Made by a program: the position numbers and the translations under genes. This document shows positions 7,434 to 14,463 of a DNA stretch of 23,346 nucleotides, piece after piece. The notes beneath the pieces were generated by a model. It made no database searches. It was not told the origin of the DNA and saw nothing but the letters and a program-made list of their open reading frames with translations. Source of the DNA: a virus; the IMG/VR virus record IMGVR_UViG_3300021178_000044, positions 1 through 23,346 of that record; one strand, given 5' to 3'. Position 1 is the stretch's first letter. Each line of letters begins with the position of its first letter.

Positions 7434-9268
7434 CCCAAATGGCCTACATCGCCCCCGACAGCCTCGACGGCCCGACCCTCCTCTCCCGCCTTCACGCGAC
7501 CTCATCCGACAAGCCGGATAAGGAGGCCGAGGACTGGAACCGCATCTTCACCCACCTCGAAGCCCGCCTCGGGATGCTGCGCAACTGGCGCTATTCCTGG
7601 TGGGCCTATTGGGCGATCCTGGCGCAGTTCTTCAATCCACGGCGCTACCACTGGGTCATCGTCGCCAACCGCATGTGGAAGGGCTCGCCCCTCAACGATT
7701 CGATCATCGATTCGACCGGACTGCAGGCGCTGCGGACCTGCGCCCACGGTATGTGGTCGGGGCTCACCAACCCCTCGCGCCCGTGGCTCAAGCTCGACAA
7801 GGCGTTACCGTGGATGGAATTGGATCCCGACGCCAAGGACTGGATCGACGACACCACGCAACGCTGCGAAACTGTTCTGGCGCAGTCCAACTTCTATACG
7901 GAGATGGCACAGGCCTTCGAGGACCTGACGCTGTTCGGCACCGCGCCCCCGATCATCTACGAGGACGCGGAGGACGTGATCCACCTCTACCTGCCGTGCG
8001 CGGGGGAATACTATCTCGCCTGTGGCTCGCGGAACGAGCCCAACACGCTCTACCGCGAGTTCGCCTATACGGTGGCGCAGATTGTGGAGTGGTGCGCGTC
8101 CAATAATGGGACCTGCCCACAGCAGGTCAAGAAGCAGTATCAGGAAGGCTCGCTCGACATCGAGCATGTGGTCTGCCACGCGATCCAACCCAATGCCCCG
8201 CTCTCGGGTAAGGGCTGGACCGAAAGCGGCAGCGAAGTTCACATCGTGCCGGCACGCTTCCCATGGTGCGAGGTCTATTGGCTCAAGGGCAACAAGACCG
8301 CGGCGCCCTTGTCCAAGCGCGGATTCCTCGAGCAGCCGTTCATCCCGATGCGCTGGTCGAAGGTATCGAACGACGCCTATGGCCGCTCCCCCTGCATGGA
8401 TGCGCTCGGCGACAACAAGCAGGTGCAGGCCGAGACGCGGCGCAAGGGCGAGTTCATCGAGAAGGGCGTGCGGCCCCCGATGGGTGCGGACGTGGAGCTC
8501 GACAACAAGCCCTATTCGATCATGCCGGGGCAAGTGACGTTCTTCTCGACCGGCAACGGGCAGAACAAGAAATTCTTCCCGCTGTTCGAGGTCAACGCCG
8601 CGTGGCTCCAAGGCATCACCGCCGACATCGACATGGTGAACAAGCGTCTCGAAAAGTGCCTGTTCGTCGACATCTTCATGGCCATCACGCAAATGCAGGG
8701 CGTGCAGCCGCGCAACGAATTGGAGCTGACCAAGCGGGACCTCGAACGCCTCCAAGTGCTCGGCCCCGTGATCGAGATTGTCGAGGGGCAACTCGCGATC
8801 GCCATCCGCCGCGTGCTCGCCATCATGGACCGCCGCGGCATGCTCAAGCCCAGGCCCAAGAGCCTGCAGGGATTGCCGCTCAAGATCAGCTTCATCTCCA
8901 TCATGCGCTTGGCGCAGAAGTCGGCGCAGGCTGTGGCGATGAAGGATATGTTCGCCACGATGGGCGAACTGTCGTCCGCTGCAAAAGCGGCCGGTATACC
9001 GGACCCTCTACGCAAGATGAAACTTGACCAAGCGGCCGAAGATTATGGCGATGCGACCAACTTCCCGAGTCATCTGTGGTGGACGCCGCAGGAGGTGCTG
9101 GAGCACGACCAGGCGCGAGCAAAGGCGATGTCGCAGCAGCAGGCGCCTGGGCAGGCGATGGCGGCGGTGACGGCGGCTAAGACGTTGAGCGAGACGCCGC
9201 TGGGTGGGAATTCGGCGCTGTCGGCTTTGACCGGTGGGGCTGGTGGTGGAGCGGCTGCTGCGGCATGA
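7430..9268 (+). CDS. Portal (bacteriophage head-to-tail connecting) protein
   Basis: Dodecameric ring at the capsid vertex through which DNA is packaged and ejected; terminase docks on it and the tail attaches to it. At 612 residues it has the usual size of the podovirus-type head-tail connector family (T7 gp8-like, as in BPP-1). Recognisable blocks are WWAYWAILAQFFNPRRYHW (about 57-75), STGLQALRTCAHGMWSGLTN (about 93-112), and a segment centred on YGRSPCMDALGDNKQVQ then EKGVRPPMGADVEL (about 320-356). The C-terminal 50 residues are Ala/Gln/Gly-rich. The TTG at 7430 overlaps the previous stop; ATG at 7439 is an alternative start nine bases on. The stop overlaps the next start as ATGA. Confidence 0.92.
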   Translation: MTQMAYIAPDSLDGPTLLSRLHATSSDKPDKEAEDWNRIFTHLEARLGMLRNWRYSWWAYWAILAQFFNPRRYHWVIVANRMWKGSPLNDSIIDSTGLQALRTCAHGMWSGLTNPSRPWLKLDKALPWMELDPDAKDWIDDTTQRCETVLAQSNFYTEMAQAFEDLTLFGTAPPIIYEDAEDVIHLYLPCAGEYYLACGSRNEPNTLYREFAYTVAQIVEWCASNNGTCPQQVKKQYQEGSLDIEHVVCHAIQPNAPLSGKGWTESGSEVHIVPARFPWCEVYWLKGNKTAAPLSKRGFLEQPFIPMRWSKVSNDAYGRSPCMDALGDNKQVQAETRRKGEFIEKGVRPPMGADVELDNKPYSIMPGQVTFFSTGNGQNKKFFPLFEVNAAWLQGITADIDMVNKRLEKCLFVDIFMAITQMQGVQPRNELELTKRDLERLQVLGPVIEIVEGQLAIAIRRVLAIMDRRGMLKPRPKSLQGLPLKISFISIMRLAQKSAQAVAMKDMFATMGELSSAAKAAGIPDPLRKMKLDQAAEDYGDATNFPSHLWWTPQEVLEHDQARAKAMSQQQAPGQAMAAVTAAKTLSETPLGGNSALSALTGGAGGGAAAAA

Positions 9269-9453
9269 CTGGCGACAAGCGCACCAAAAAGAGCGTCAAC
9301 TACACGCCGCGCGCCACCAACATGCACGAGCGCTGTAAACTCTGCGAGCACTTCTCAAGCTTCCGCCTGGTCTATGGGGAGTGCACGAAGGTGCGGGGCA
9401 GCATTTCGCCGCGCGGGTGGTGCGAGTTGTTCAAGCGTGCTTCAAAAGCCTGA
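9265..9453 (+). CDS. HiPIP-like four-cysteine small protein coupled to the portal gene
   Basis: 62 residues, translationally coupled to the portal (ATGA at 9265-9268). Four cysteines at residues 24, 27, 40 and 53 follow C-x2-C-x12-C-x12-C. The context CKLCEHF, then CTKVRGSISPRGWCELF, matches the order seen in high-potential iron-sulfur proteins (C..C..F, then C.V.G.I.P.G[WY]C). The length is also in the range of the smallest HiPIPs. HiPIPs bind a [4Fe-4S] cluster and normally carry electrons in the periplasm, but this protein has no export signal. An iron-sulfur or zinc site in a virion- or portal-associated protein is therefore possible. I have seen similar short proteins in alphaproteobacterial phages, without a known function. 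Confidence 0.65.
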   Translation: MTGDKRTKKSVNYTPRATNMHERCKLCEHFSSFRLVYGECTKVRGSISPRGWCELFKRASKA

Positions 9454-9457
9454 AGAC

Positions 9458-9715
9458 CTAGCGACCAGCTTCGGCATCCTCGCTCGTGCACTCAATATCC
9501 CGGATACGGTCTATGAGGTGCACCACAGGCTCTCGCGCCCAATCCTCCATGCGGAGTAACGCGTTGCGGTCGCGAATGGCCCGCACATCGCACCGCACGC
9601 GGATGGTTCGATTGCAGTAGATTACCGATTTGGCCTTGATCTTGACTAAGCTTGTTGCCGCCAGTAGTGATGCGGACAAGCCAGCAAGAAATCCGCGCCT
9701 GGACAGATCAAGCAT
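9458..9715 (-). CDS. Tat-leader protein carrying a diverged major-capsid C-terminal segment
   Basis: 85 residues, last gene of the minus-strand cluster. The start at 9715 is preceded by GGGAGGGGGGA and overlaps the previous stop. Residues 5-22 (SRRGFLAGLSASLLAATS) form a textbook twin-arginine signal. From residue 31 the sequence aligns without gaps to residues 293-325 of the major capsid protein at 12779-13825, with 21 of 33 identical (Y.NRT.R..CDV.A.RDRN.LLR.ED.A..P). Of the 21 identical residues 13 use different codons, so this is an old protein-level relationship, not a recent DNA copy. The capsid family's following GIPIR-like strand is degraded. It ends four bases from the stop of the convergent HiPIP-like gene. 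Tat-leader small proteins occur in other phages, mostly without known role. Confidence 0.7.
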   Translation of the reverse strand: MLDLSRRGFLAGLSASLLAATSLVKIKAKSVIYCNRTIRVRCDVRAIRDRNALLRMEDWAREPVVHLIDRIRDIECTSEDAEAGR

Positions 9716-10052
9716 TCCCCCCTCCCAACTTCCGCACCAACTCCGCATCCCCCTGCGCCGCCGGCATCGGCCGTACCGGAATCTTCCCCAACTCCTCAAC
9801 GAACGCATCCTTGCAGCGCTTGCGCAGCTGAAGGATCGGCCCGATGTCGCCGGCCGACAAGGTGGCCCCGACCGCGCTGCCGAACAGTCCGCAGATCATG
9901 ACCATCACCTCTTCGACGGGAATCTGCGGCATGGAGCGCAGCACACCGTTGACGACGCAGACGATGGCGGGCTGGATGAAGCTTTTCATCCAGGCGCGGA
10001 CCTCGGCAACCGAGGGGGCCCGGGCGGCGCGGCCGTTCATTTCTTCGGACAT
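9708..10052 (-). CDS. Hypothetical phage protein, helical, 114 residues
   Basis: Starts MSEEMNGRAARAP at 10052; a longer frame exists upstream, but this start overlaps the end of the previous gene and avoids a long arginine/proline-rich shadow stretch. The middle contains a hydrophobic helix-rich region (QPAIVCVVNGVLRSMPQIPV, then VMVMICGLFGSAVGATL). The segment DIGPILQLRKRCKDAFVEEL follows, and the tail is GGGNA. It resembles helper proteins encoded near phage structural genes in alphaproteobacteria, in which a Q.R...K..F.EG-like helix is conserved; I cannot name a function. It is the fourth gene of the minus-strand cluster and its stop overlaps the next start by eight bases. Confidence 0.6.
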   Translation of the reverse strand: MSEEMNGRAARAPSVAEVRAWMKSFIQPAIVCVVNGVLRSMPQIPVEEVMVMICGLFGSAVGATLSAGDIGPILQLRKRCKDAFVEELGKIPVRPMPAAQGDAELVRKLGGGNA

Positions 10053-10252
10053 AGCGTCTCCAATGTCTGCCGCATCTTGTTGACCGTGATGCTCTCGTGC
10101 GCGAGCATGTGGAACAGCAACTCGCGCTGGTCTGCGGGAGCGAGGCTGCGGAAGCGCTTGGCCTGCTCCAGGATGACGGGGTGCGAGATACTGCGGTATT
10201 GTTCGAGCACTTCGGCGGGGTGCTTGGAGTCGATGGTGCCGGTTTCGCTCAT
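10037..10252 (-). CDS. Hypothetical 71-residue helical protein
   Basis: Begins MSETGTIDSKHPAEVLEQYR and is predicted to be almost entirely helical, with alternating charged and hydrophobic residues (VILEQAKRFRSLAPADQREL, then LLFHMLAHESITVNKMRQTL). It ends CPKK. Its start overlaps the stop of the HTH gene as ATGA, and its own end overlaps the next gene by 16 bases, so all of these are read from one transcript. No family recognised. Given the HTH gene before it, a small regulatory partner is possible but not shown. Confidence 0.6.
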   Translation of the reverse strand: MSETGTIDSKHPAEVLEQYRSISHPVILEQAKRFRSLAPADQRELLFHMLAHESITVNKMRQTLETLCPKK

Positions 10253-10488
10253 CCCACTCTCGCCTTCCTCGCCTCGCTCCAGGCGTCCAGGTCATCCTTG
10301 AGATACTTGACCGTCTTCCACCCGAAGCGGGTGAAGGCGGGGCCTTTGCCGGCGTTGTTGTTGGAGGCCATGCGGGCCAAGGTGGTCTCCGTCATGGCGA
10401 AGCCCTTGAGGCGAAGATAGTGCGCGGCGGCCTTGCGGGTGAGCCAGACTTCGGGCGGTGTGTTCGTGGTGGTGTTTGTTTGGGTCAA
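10249..10488 (-). CDS. Excisionase/AlpA-like helix-turn-helix DNA-binding protein
   Basis: 79 residues. The core reads W-L-T-R-K-A-A-A-H-Y-L with TLARMASN as a turn and recognition helix. Then come GKGPAFTRFGWKTVKYLKDD and LDAW. That is the layout of the HTH_17/AlpA/Xis family of winged-helix proteins: W/L..KEAA.YL, a second helix, G.GP.F...G....Y...DLD.W. Such proteins act as small transcription regulators or as recombination directionality factors. No integrase is in view, so regulation of this cluster or of the divergent late genes is the better guess. The start is TTG 10488, overlapping the previous stop as TTGA; no other start precedes the domain. Confidence 0.75.
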   Translation of the reverse strand: MTQTNTTTNTPPEVWLTRKAAAHYLRLKGFAMTETTLARMASNNNAGKGPAFTRFGWKTVKYLKDDLDAWSEARKARVG

Positions 10489-10715
10489 GGTGCCGCCTGC
10501 GGTTGCTTGCTCTCTGAGCGGTCAGGCGGCGCCGAGCGAGCGTGATGCAAGAGGGCCGCAACATCCTCGGTAATGTCGATGACGTAAGGCTCGCTTGGAT
10601 TCTTTGCCACGATAGAGCGAAGTGTTTGCCCGTCCATCACGGCAAAAATCTGCCAAGCAACACCTTCAGGCCTCTGATCACCAGTCGTGATCGCGCCTCT
10701 TGCCGTGTCGGTCAT
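10485..10715 (-). CDS. Hypothetical 76-residue protein, first gene of the minus-strand cluster
   Basis: The chosen start (ATG 10715) has AGGAAGG about ten bases upstream; a TTG at 10781 would add 22 residues and sits against the palindrome at 10791-10806. The product begins MTDTARGAITTGDQRPEG. Residues about 20-57 look like a small alpha/beta domain (WQIFAVMDGQTLRSIVAKN, then PYVIDITEDVAALLHHA), and the tail is polar (PDRSESKQPQAAP). No family recognised. Being promoter-proximal and followed by an HTH protein, it may be regulatory, but nothing in the sequence proves that. Confidence 0.55.
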   Translation of the reverse strand: MTDTARGAITTGDQRPEGVAWQIFAVMDGQTLRSIVAKNPSEPYVIDITEDVAALLHHARSAPPDRSESKQPQAAP

Positions 10716-10790
10716 GGTCCCAATACCTTCCTGCAAACGCCGCCAAAAGCCTTGATTGTCATGGATGATTCTCGCTACCAATCACTGCTT

Positions 10791-10806
10791 TATAATGCCC
10801 ATTATA
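10791..10806. promoter_or_regulatory. Palindrome TATAATG-CC-CATTATA in the divergent control region
   Basis: Perfect 7-base inverted repeat with a 2-base spacer, in the 163-base gap between the divergent genes starting at 10715 and 10879. Each arm contains TATAAT, the bacterial -10 consensus, one per strand. An outer pair, GATTGTCA at 10754-10761 and TGACAATC at 10831-10838, is inverted around nearly the same centre. No -35 box lies at the usual 16-18 bases from either -10. The safest reading is an operator or a pair of overlapping, activator-dependent divergent promoters. The HTH protein at 10249-10488 is the obvious candidate ligand. Confidence 0.45.
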
Positions 10807-10878
10807 GGCCAAACCCGCAAGCCTCCCTTGTGACAATCCTGCGACTCGTCCACCACTTCACCCCTCACGGGGAAGGGC

Positions 10879-11370
10879 ATGGGCGATCTTACCGAACGGG
10901 AAATCTTCGACTGCCTGGAGGAAAACTTCCGCCTTGCGGCCGATAACGCCGAGAAGCTCGCCCATGTACCCGCCAAGGGCCCCGTCTATGCCCAGTTCCG
11001 CGACAACCTCTGCCTGATCGAGGGGGCCTGCCGGCAGGCCAACTACTGGCGCCAGGATACCCGCTGGCTCGACATCGCCAAGTGGTGCGGGACCGTCCAC
11101 CAGACCTGTGGGGACTGGCTGCGGGGCATCAAGGTCAAGGGCGGCCCGCGCGTCAAGCTGGCGGATGGGCATCTCCACCCGAACTTCATGAGGGCCGCGC
11201 AGCGCCTCAAGGCGTGCCACCAGGTTGCGATCGACTTCCGCGACAAGGCCACCGGCAAGGTCGGGATGATCCTGCCCACACCGCTGCCGGGCCCGCACCG
11301 TGACACGCGACCGGTCGGCTGGTCACGCACCAATTCAGGCCTCTTCCTCCCCGCCGGTGCTGGAGCATGA
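10879..11370 (+). CDS. Hypothetical phage protein upstream of the capsid genes
   Basis: 163 residues, first gene after the divergent control region. The start at 10879 has GGGGAAGGG directly upstream. The N-terminal half is helical (LTEREIFDCLEENFRLAADN, then RDNLCLIEGACRQANYWRQD). Tryptophans and cysteines are scattered to about residue 78 (WLDIAKWCGTVHQTCGDWLR). The last 40 residues are Pro/Gly/Arg-rich and probably disordered. I recognise the EIFDCL.ENF.LA and LIEG.CRQA segments from proteins near phage capsid genes in alphaproteobacteria, without known function. Its stop overlaps the Bbp19-like start (ATGA at 11367-11370), so it belongs to the head operon. Confidence 0.7.
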   Translation: MGDLTEREIFDCLEENFRLAADNAEKLAHVPAKGPVYAQFRDNLCLIEGACRQANYWRQDTRWLDIAKWCGTVHQTCGDWLRGIKVKGGPRVKLADGHLHPNFMRAAQRLKACHQVAIDFRDKATGKVGMILPTPLPGPHRDTRPVGWSRTNSGLFLPAGAGA

Positions 11371-11801
11371 TGGGCGATGACGACGCTCCGCAGCCCAGTG
11401 ACGACGATCCAGAGGACGACGGGACGGCCCCGACCGAGCAAGCCACCACTGACGCTTCCAAATCCACGACCCTGCGCAAGCAGCGCATCAAGGCCCTCAC
11501 CGAATGGGAGAAGGCACGCGAGTTCTGGTCGCGTTCGCTACGCGATCCGGTCGGCGGTCAAATCCTGTTCAATCTCCTGCGCGAGCTCCATGTCTTCGAG
11601 GATGCCCAGTTCGGCTGCGGCCCCAACGGCTTTCCGCAACCGGAGGCTACCTGGCACGCCGCCGGCCAGCGCGACTTCGGGCTTCGCCTTTACCGCACGC
11701 TCATCAAGCACGACCGCGAAGCGGTCTTTGCGCTCCACGACCGATTCGATCCGCTATTCGCGCGCCCCAAGACAGCGCGCAAGTCTCCAAAGGCTGACTG
11801 A
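11367..11801 (+). CDS. Bbp19-like phage head-module protein
   Basis: 144 residues. The N-terminal 35 are acidic and disordered (DDDPEDDG). Residues about 51-112 match the Bbp19-type domain: E.WSRSLRDPVGGQILFNLL, then ELHVFEDAQFG, then WHAAGQRDFGLRLYRTLI. In that family a F/W-x-A-G-x-R-D-x-G-L helix follows an L.DP.G...L..LL helix. The namesake is a gene of Bordetella phage BPP-1 in the head cluster; its biochemical function is unknown to me. The position here, between portal and capsid and just before the scaffold-like gene, mirrors BPP-1. Start and stop both overlap neighbours (ATGA before, TGATG after). Confidence 0.75.
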   Translation: MMGDDDAPQPSDDDPEDDGTAPTEQATTDASKSTTLRKQRIKALTEWEKAREFWSRSLRDPVGGQILFNLLRELHVFEDAQFGCGPNGFPQPEATWHAAGQRDFGLRLYRTLIKHDREAVFALHDRFDPLFARPKTARKSPKAD

Positions 11802-12757
11802 TGCCGCCTGACGACAAGAATCCAATAGCCGCTTCCGCAGCGGCCCCGCCTGCCGATTCGGCCCCAGCATCCGCACCTCCTGCGGGATCGTCCTCCCAGA
11901 CTGCCGAACCGGCCGCCGCTGCGGCTTCTCCTGCCCCCGAGCGCCCCGCGGCCTATGAAGGCTCGGAGCCCTCGCTCCTGCAGAAGACGGCGGCAAACGA
12001 GCCGCCAAAGGCGGAGGCCAAGCCGGCCGAGGCTGCCTCCCCGGATGGTGCAAAGCCGGCAGAAGGGACACAGGCTCCTCCCAAAGACGCGAAAGTCGAA
12101 GACAAGACCGCGAAACCGGGCGAAGCGGCGAAGCCGGAAGGCGATGCCGCCAAGCCTGCGGAAGCTAAGCCAGCGGAACCCGAGAAGCCCGCAGCGCCCG
12201 CTCCCGTCGAGTACAAGTACGCGCTGCCCGAGACCATCAAGCTTGACGACGCCGCCAAGACCCAGCTTCACACCGTGCTCGACACCTTCCGCGCCGATCC
12301 GGCCAACGTGCAGCCGCTCATAGACTACCACACCGAGCGCATGGCGGAGCACGCCAAGCAGGTGGACGCGCACAACCGCACCGTCTTCAACGAGATGCGC
12401 GCGGAGAACCGCAAGGCCATCATGGCCGATGCAGTCCTCGGCGGCTCCGGACACCAGACGACTTCGCAAGCTGTCGCTCGTATGCGTGACTTGTTGGTCC
12501 GCAAGGAGTTTCAGCAACCGCGAAAATTCGATGATGGGCGCCCGCGCCTTTCTGTTCTGGACGAATACCTCGAATCGACGGGCAGTGGCGATCATCTCGT
12601 TATGTGGGACATCCTCCACAACGCCGCGCGTTATCTAGACGAGCCGCAGGCCAACGAATTGCCAGCGAACCCGCGACCACCCAAAGACCTCGGCAAGAGG
12701 CCGAAAGGCTCGATCCGCGACCTCTACGATCACCCGCGTTCAAACGGGCAAACATAG
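11801..12757 (+). CDS. Scaffold-like capsid assembly protein
   Basis: 318 residues located immediately before the major capsid gene, the usual place for a scaffold. Residues 1-140 are low-complexity Ala/Pro/Glu/Lys (repeats such as AKPAEAASPDGAKPAEG). Residues about 145-285 are helical, with an amphipathic segment (FRADPANVQPLIDYHTERMA, then EHAKQVDAHNRTVFNEMRAE). The C-terminus is basic and ends DLYDHPRSNGQT. A disordered acidic N-terminus, long helices and a short basic C-terminal tail fit known scaffolding proteins, whose C-terminal tail binds coat protein. The YDHPRS end recurs in other small proteins of this window. No protease motif is visible. The assignment is by position and composition, not by a diagnostic motif. 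Confidence 0.65.
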   Translation: MPPDDKNPIAASAAAPPADSAPASAPPAGSSSQTAEPAAAAASPAPERPAAYEGSEPSLLQKTAANEPPKAEAKPAEAASPDGAKPAEGTQAPPKDAKVEDKTAKPGEAAKPEGDAAKPAEAKPAEPEKPAAPAPVEYKYALPETIKLDDAAKTQLHTVLDTFRADPANVQPLIDYHTERMAEHAKQVDAHNRTVFNEMRAENRKAIMADAVLGGSGHQTTSQAVARMRDLLVRKEFQQPRKFDDGRPRLSVLDEYLESTGSGDHLVMWDILHNAARYLDEPQANELPANPRPPKDLGKRPKGSIRDLYDHPRSNGQT

Positions 12758-12778
12758 CGCCCACAAGGAGAGCATCCG

Positions 12779-13825
12779 ATGGCGACTGGCCAATGGCCGA
12801 CCCTGGCCGACCTCACCTCCCGCAGCGATTCGATGGGCAAGCAGCACATCATCGCCGAGATGCTCTCGCAATCGGTGGTGCTCCACAAGGATACGCCCTA
12901 TCGCGAATCCTCCGAGATGGGCGGCCATGAGTTCAGCTTCCGGGAATCGATTCCGGCTGGTGCCTGGCGCCAGATCAACATGGGCATCCCCTACGCCAAG
13001 AGCACAACCGGGAAGTCGCGCATCGGCCTTGGCACGCTGGAAGCCTATAGCCAGGTTGACCGCCTCCTGGCCGAAATGTCAGGCGACGTCGAGCGCTTTC
13101 GGGAGGGCGAGGATGTCTCGTTCTTCGAGGGCATGGGACAGACCTGGGAGGAAAACACCTGGTACGGCAACACGGCCGCCACGCCTGCGCAGTTCATGGG
13201 TCTGTCGGCATTCTACAACACCGTTTCTACCGTCAATGCGCAGAACGCGGCGAATTGCATCGACGGCGGCGGCACGGGATCCTCCAATCTTTCCTTCTGG
13301 CTCATCGGATGGGGTCTGCGCACGATCTTCATGTGCTATCCGCGCTCGACCAAGGCGGGTTTGGCGATGGAGGATAAGGGCGACACCGTGCCCGGCTTCG
13401 ACTCGCTCGGCAACCGGTTCGAGGCCTATACTTCATGGTTCCGCCAAATGGGTGGCATCTGCCCGCAGGACTGGCGCTACGGCGTGCGCATCCCCAACGT
13501 CGATGTGACCAATGCCGGCCTCGCTGGCCCCAACGCGATCGATATCTTCGCCACCATGCGCCAGGCCATGTTGCTGATGCCGACCCTGACGGCACAGTCC
13601 TCTGGCATCACCGAGGTCGACGCGCCTGACGAATCGTCGCCGGGCATCCGCCCGGTCTGGTACATGAACAGGACCGGCAGGCACTGGTGTGATGTTCAGG
13701 CGATGAGGGACCGCAACGTTCTGTTGCGCCTTGAGGACTACGCCGGCAAGCCGACCATGGGCATCGACGAGATACCCATCCGCGTCTCCGACCAACTCCT
13801 CACCACGGAAGCCCGCGTCGTCTGA
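12779..13825 (+). CDS. Major capsid protein (BPP-1 Bbp17-like)
   Basis: 348-residue shell protein of the HK97 fold class, forming hexamers and pentamers of the head. A good AAGGAGAG precedes the start. The N-terminus (WPTLADLTSRSDSMGKQHII) and the segment HEFSFRESIPAGAWRQINMG are typical of this podovirus-type capsid family. So are EGEDVSFFEGMGQTWEENTWYGN and the C-terminal block YMNRTGRHWCDVQAMRDRN. IPIRVSDQLLTTEARVV closes the protein, the characteristic GIP.R..D.LL.TEA.V ending. It lies between the scaffold-like gene and the Bbp16-like cement gene, the same order as in BPP-1. A diverged partial relative of its C-terminus is encoded on the minus strand at 9461-9625. Confidence 0.9.
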   Translation: MATGQWPTLADLTSRSDSMGKQHIIAEMLSQSVVLHKDTPYRESSEMGGHEFSFRESIPAGAWRQINMGIPYAKSTTGKSRIGLGTLEAYSQVDRLLAEMSGDVERFREGEDVSFFEGMGQTWEENTWYGNTAATPAQFMGLSAFYNTVSTVNAQNAANCIDGGGTGSSNLSFWLIGWGLRTIFMCYPRSTKAGLAMEDKGDTVPGFDSLGNRFEAYTSWFRQMGGICPQDWRYGVRIPNVDVTNAGLAGPNAIDIFATMRQAMLLMPTLTAQSSGITEVDAPDESSPGIRPVWYMNRTGRHWCDVQAMRDRNVLLRLEDYAGKPTMGIDEIPIRVSDQLLTTEARVV

Positions 13826-13882
13826 TCAAGCAAACCCTCTCAGGACCACACTGTAAACCGCACCGAAGCAAGGACATAAAAC

Positions 13883-14437
13883 ATGATCACCGACGCACTG
13901 TTGAACTTCCTGGGGCTCGGCGCGAATCAATCGATGGTTGGCGCCGCCGGCACCTCGATCCAGATCGGCAACGTCATAGACCTCTTGGGGCTTGGCGTAG
14001 GAGTTCCTCCGACCAACGTGAATATCGGGAACGTCACCAACTATGGCGCGGCTGATGCGATGGGCGTGGGTGCGAATCGTCCCGAGCTCAACATCTCCGT
14101 CGGCACGGCATTCGTGACCGCCAATGCCGCCACGCTTGAAGTCGTACTGCAAGCTGCAGCCGACTCGGGCACGCCGACCTATCAGCCGGGCGCGTGGAAC
14201 GACCTCGGCACATCCGGCCTGATCACCGCCGCCAATCTGACTGCCAACCAGGTTATTGCGCGGCTGCCGTGGCTGCCGCCGTTCCCGCCGGGACTTCGGC
14301 CGCGCTTCCTGCGCCTTCTGGGCCGCATCCCTTCGGCGACCAACTTCACCGCCGGCACGATTGCCTCCGCGCTGGTCACCCTCGTGCGCGACGATCAGTT
14401 CAACAAATACGCGGCCAAGAACTTCACCGTCTCCTGA
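13883..14437 (+). CDS. Bbp16-like capsid cement protein
   Basis: 184 residues; in BPP-1 the homologue binds the outside of the capsid and locks neighbouring capsomers. AAGGAC is seven bases before the start. The layout fits the family: an N-terminal MITDALLNFL, then GTSIQIGNVIDLLG (in relatives T..STN.IDLG), then ELNISVGTAFVTANAATLEVVLQ. That last piece matches the family's L.V.V.TAF..AGAATL.V.LQ strand pair. The C-terminal half contains PWLPPFPPGLRPRFLRLLGR and ends in FNKYAAKNFTVS. It directly follows the major capsid gene. The 13 bases around its start (AAACATGATCACC) are identical to those around the 17262 start, probably by chance. Confidence 0.75.
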   Translation: MITDALLNFLGLGANQSMVGAAGTSIQIGNVIDLLGLGVGVPPTNVNIGNVTNYGAADAMGVGANRPELNISVGTAFVTANAATLEVVLQAAADSGTPTYQPGAWNDLGTSGLITAANLTANQVIARLPWLPPFPPGLRPRFLRLLGRIPSATNFTAGTIASALVTLVRDDQFNKYAAKNFTVS

Positions 14438-14463
14438 CCGAGACATATCCGACGCATAGACCA

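Noticed and set aside
7805-8791. 328-codon minus-strand frame over the portal gene
   Set aside because: Mirror of a strongly conserved portal sequence; no ribosome-binding site and no recognisable domain.
9454-9457. Terminator between the convergent HiPIP-like and Tat-leader genes
   Set aside because: The gap is four bases and no stem with a T-run is seen on either side.
9630-10301. Plus-strand 223-codon open frame opposite the minus cluster
   Set aside because: Its product is low-quality (rich in Arg, His, Pro) while the minus frames give five coupled proteins, one with an HTH domain and one with a Tat leader.
10752-10836. TTGTCA-like -35 boxes on both strands near the palindrome
   Set aside because: Spacing to the TATAAT elements is 24-29 bases, outside the normal 16-18, so no standard promoter is claimed.
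10861-10877. Small hairpin CCCC-TCAC-GGGG overlapping the ribosome-binding site of the 10879 gene
   Set aside because: Only four base pairs; could be chance in GC-rich DNA. Much weaker than the 17244 hairpin.
11690-12619. 309-codon minus-strand frame over the scaffold-like gene
   Set aside because: Composed mainly of Arg, Gly and Leu repeats that mirror the Ala/Pro/Glu-rich coding strand.
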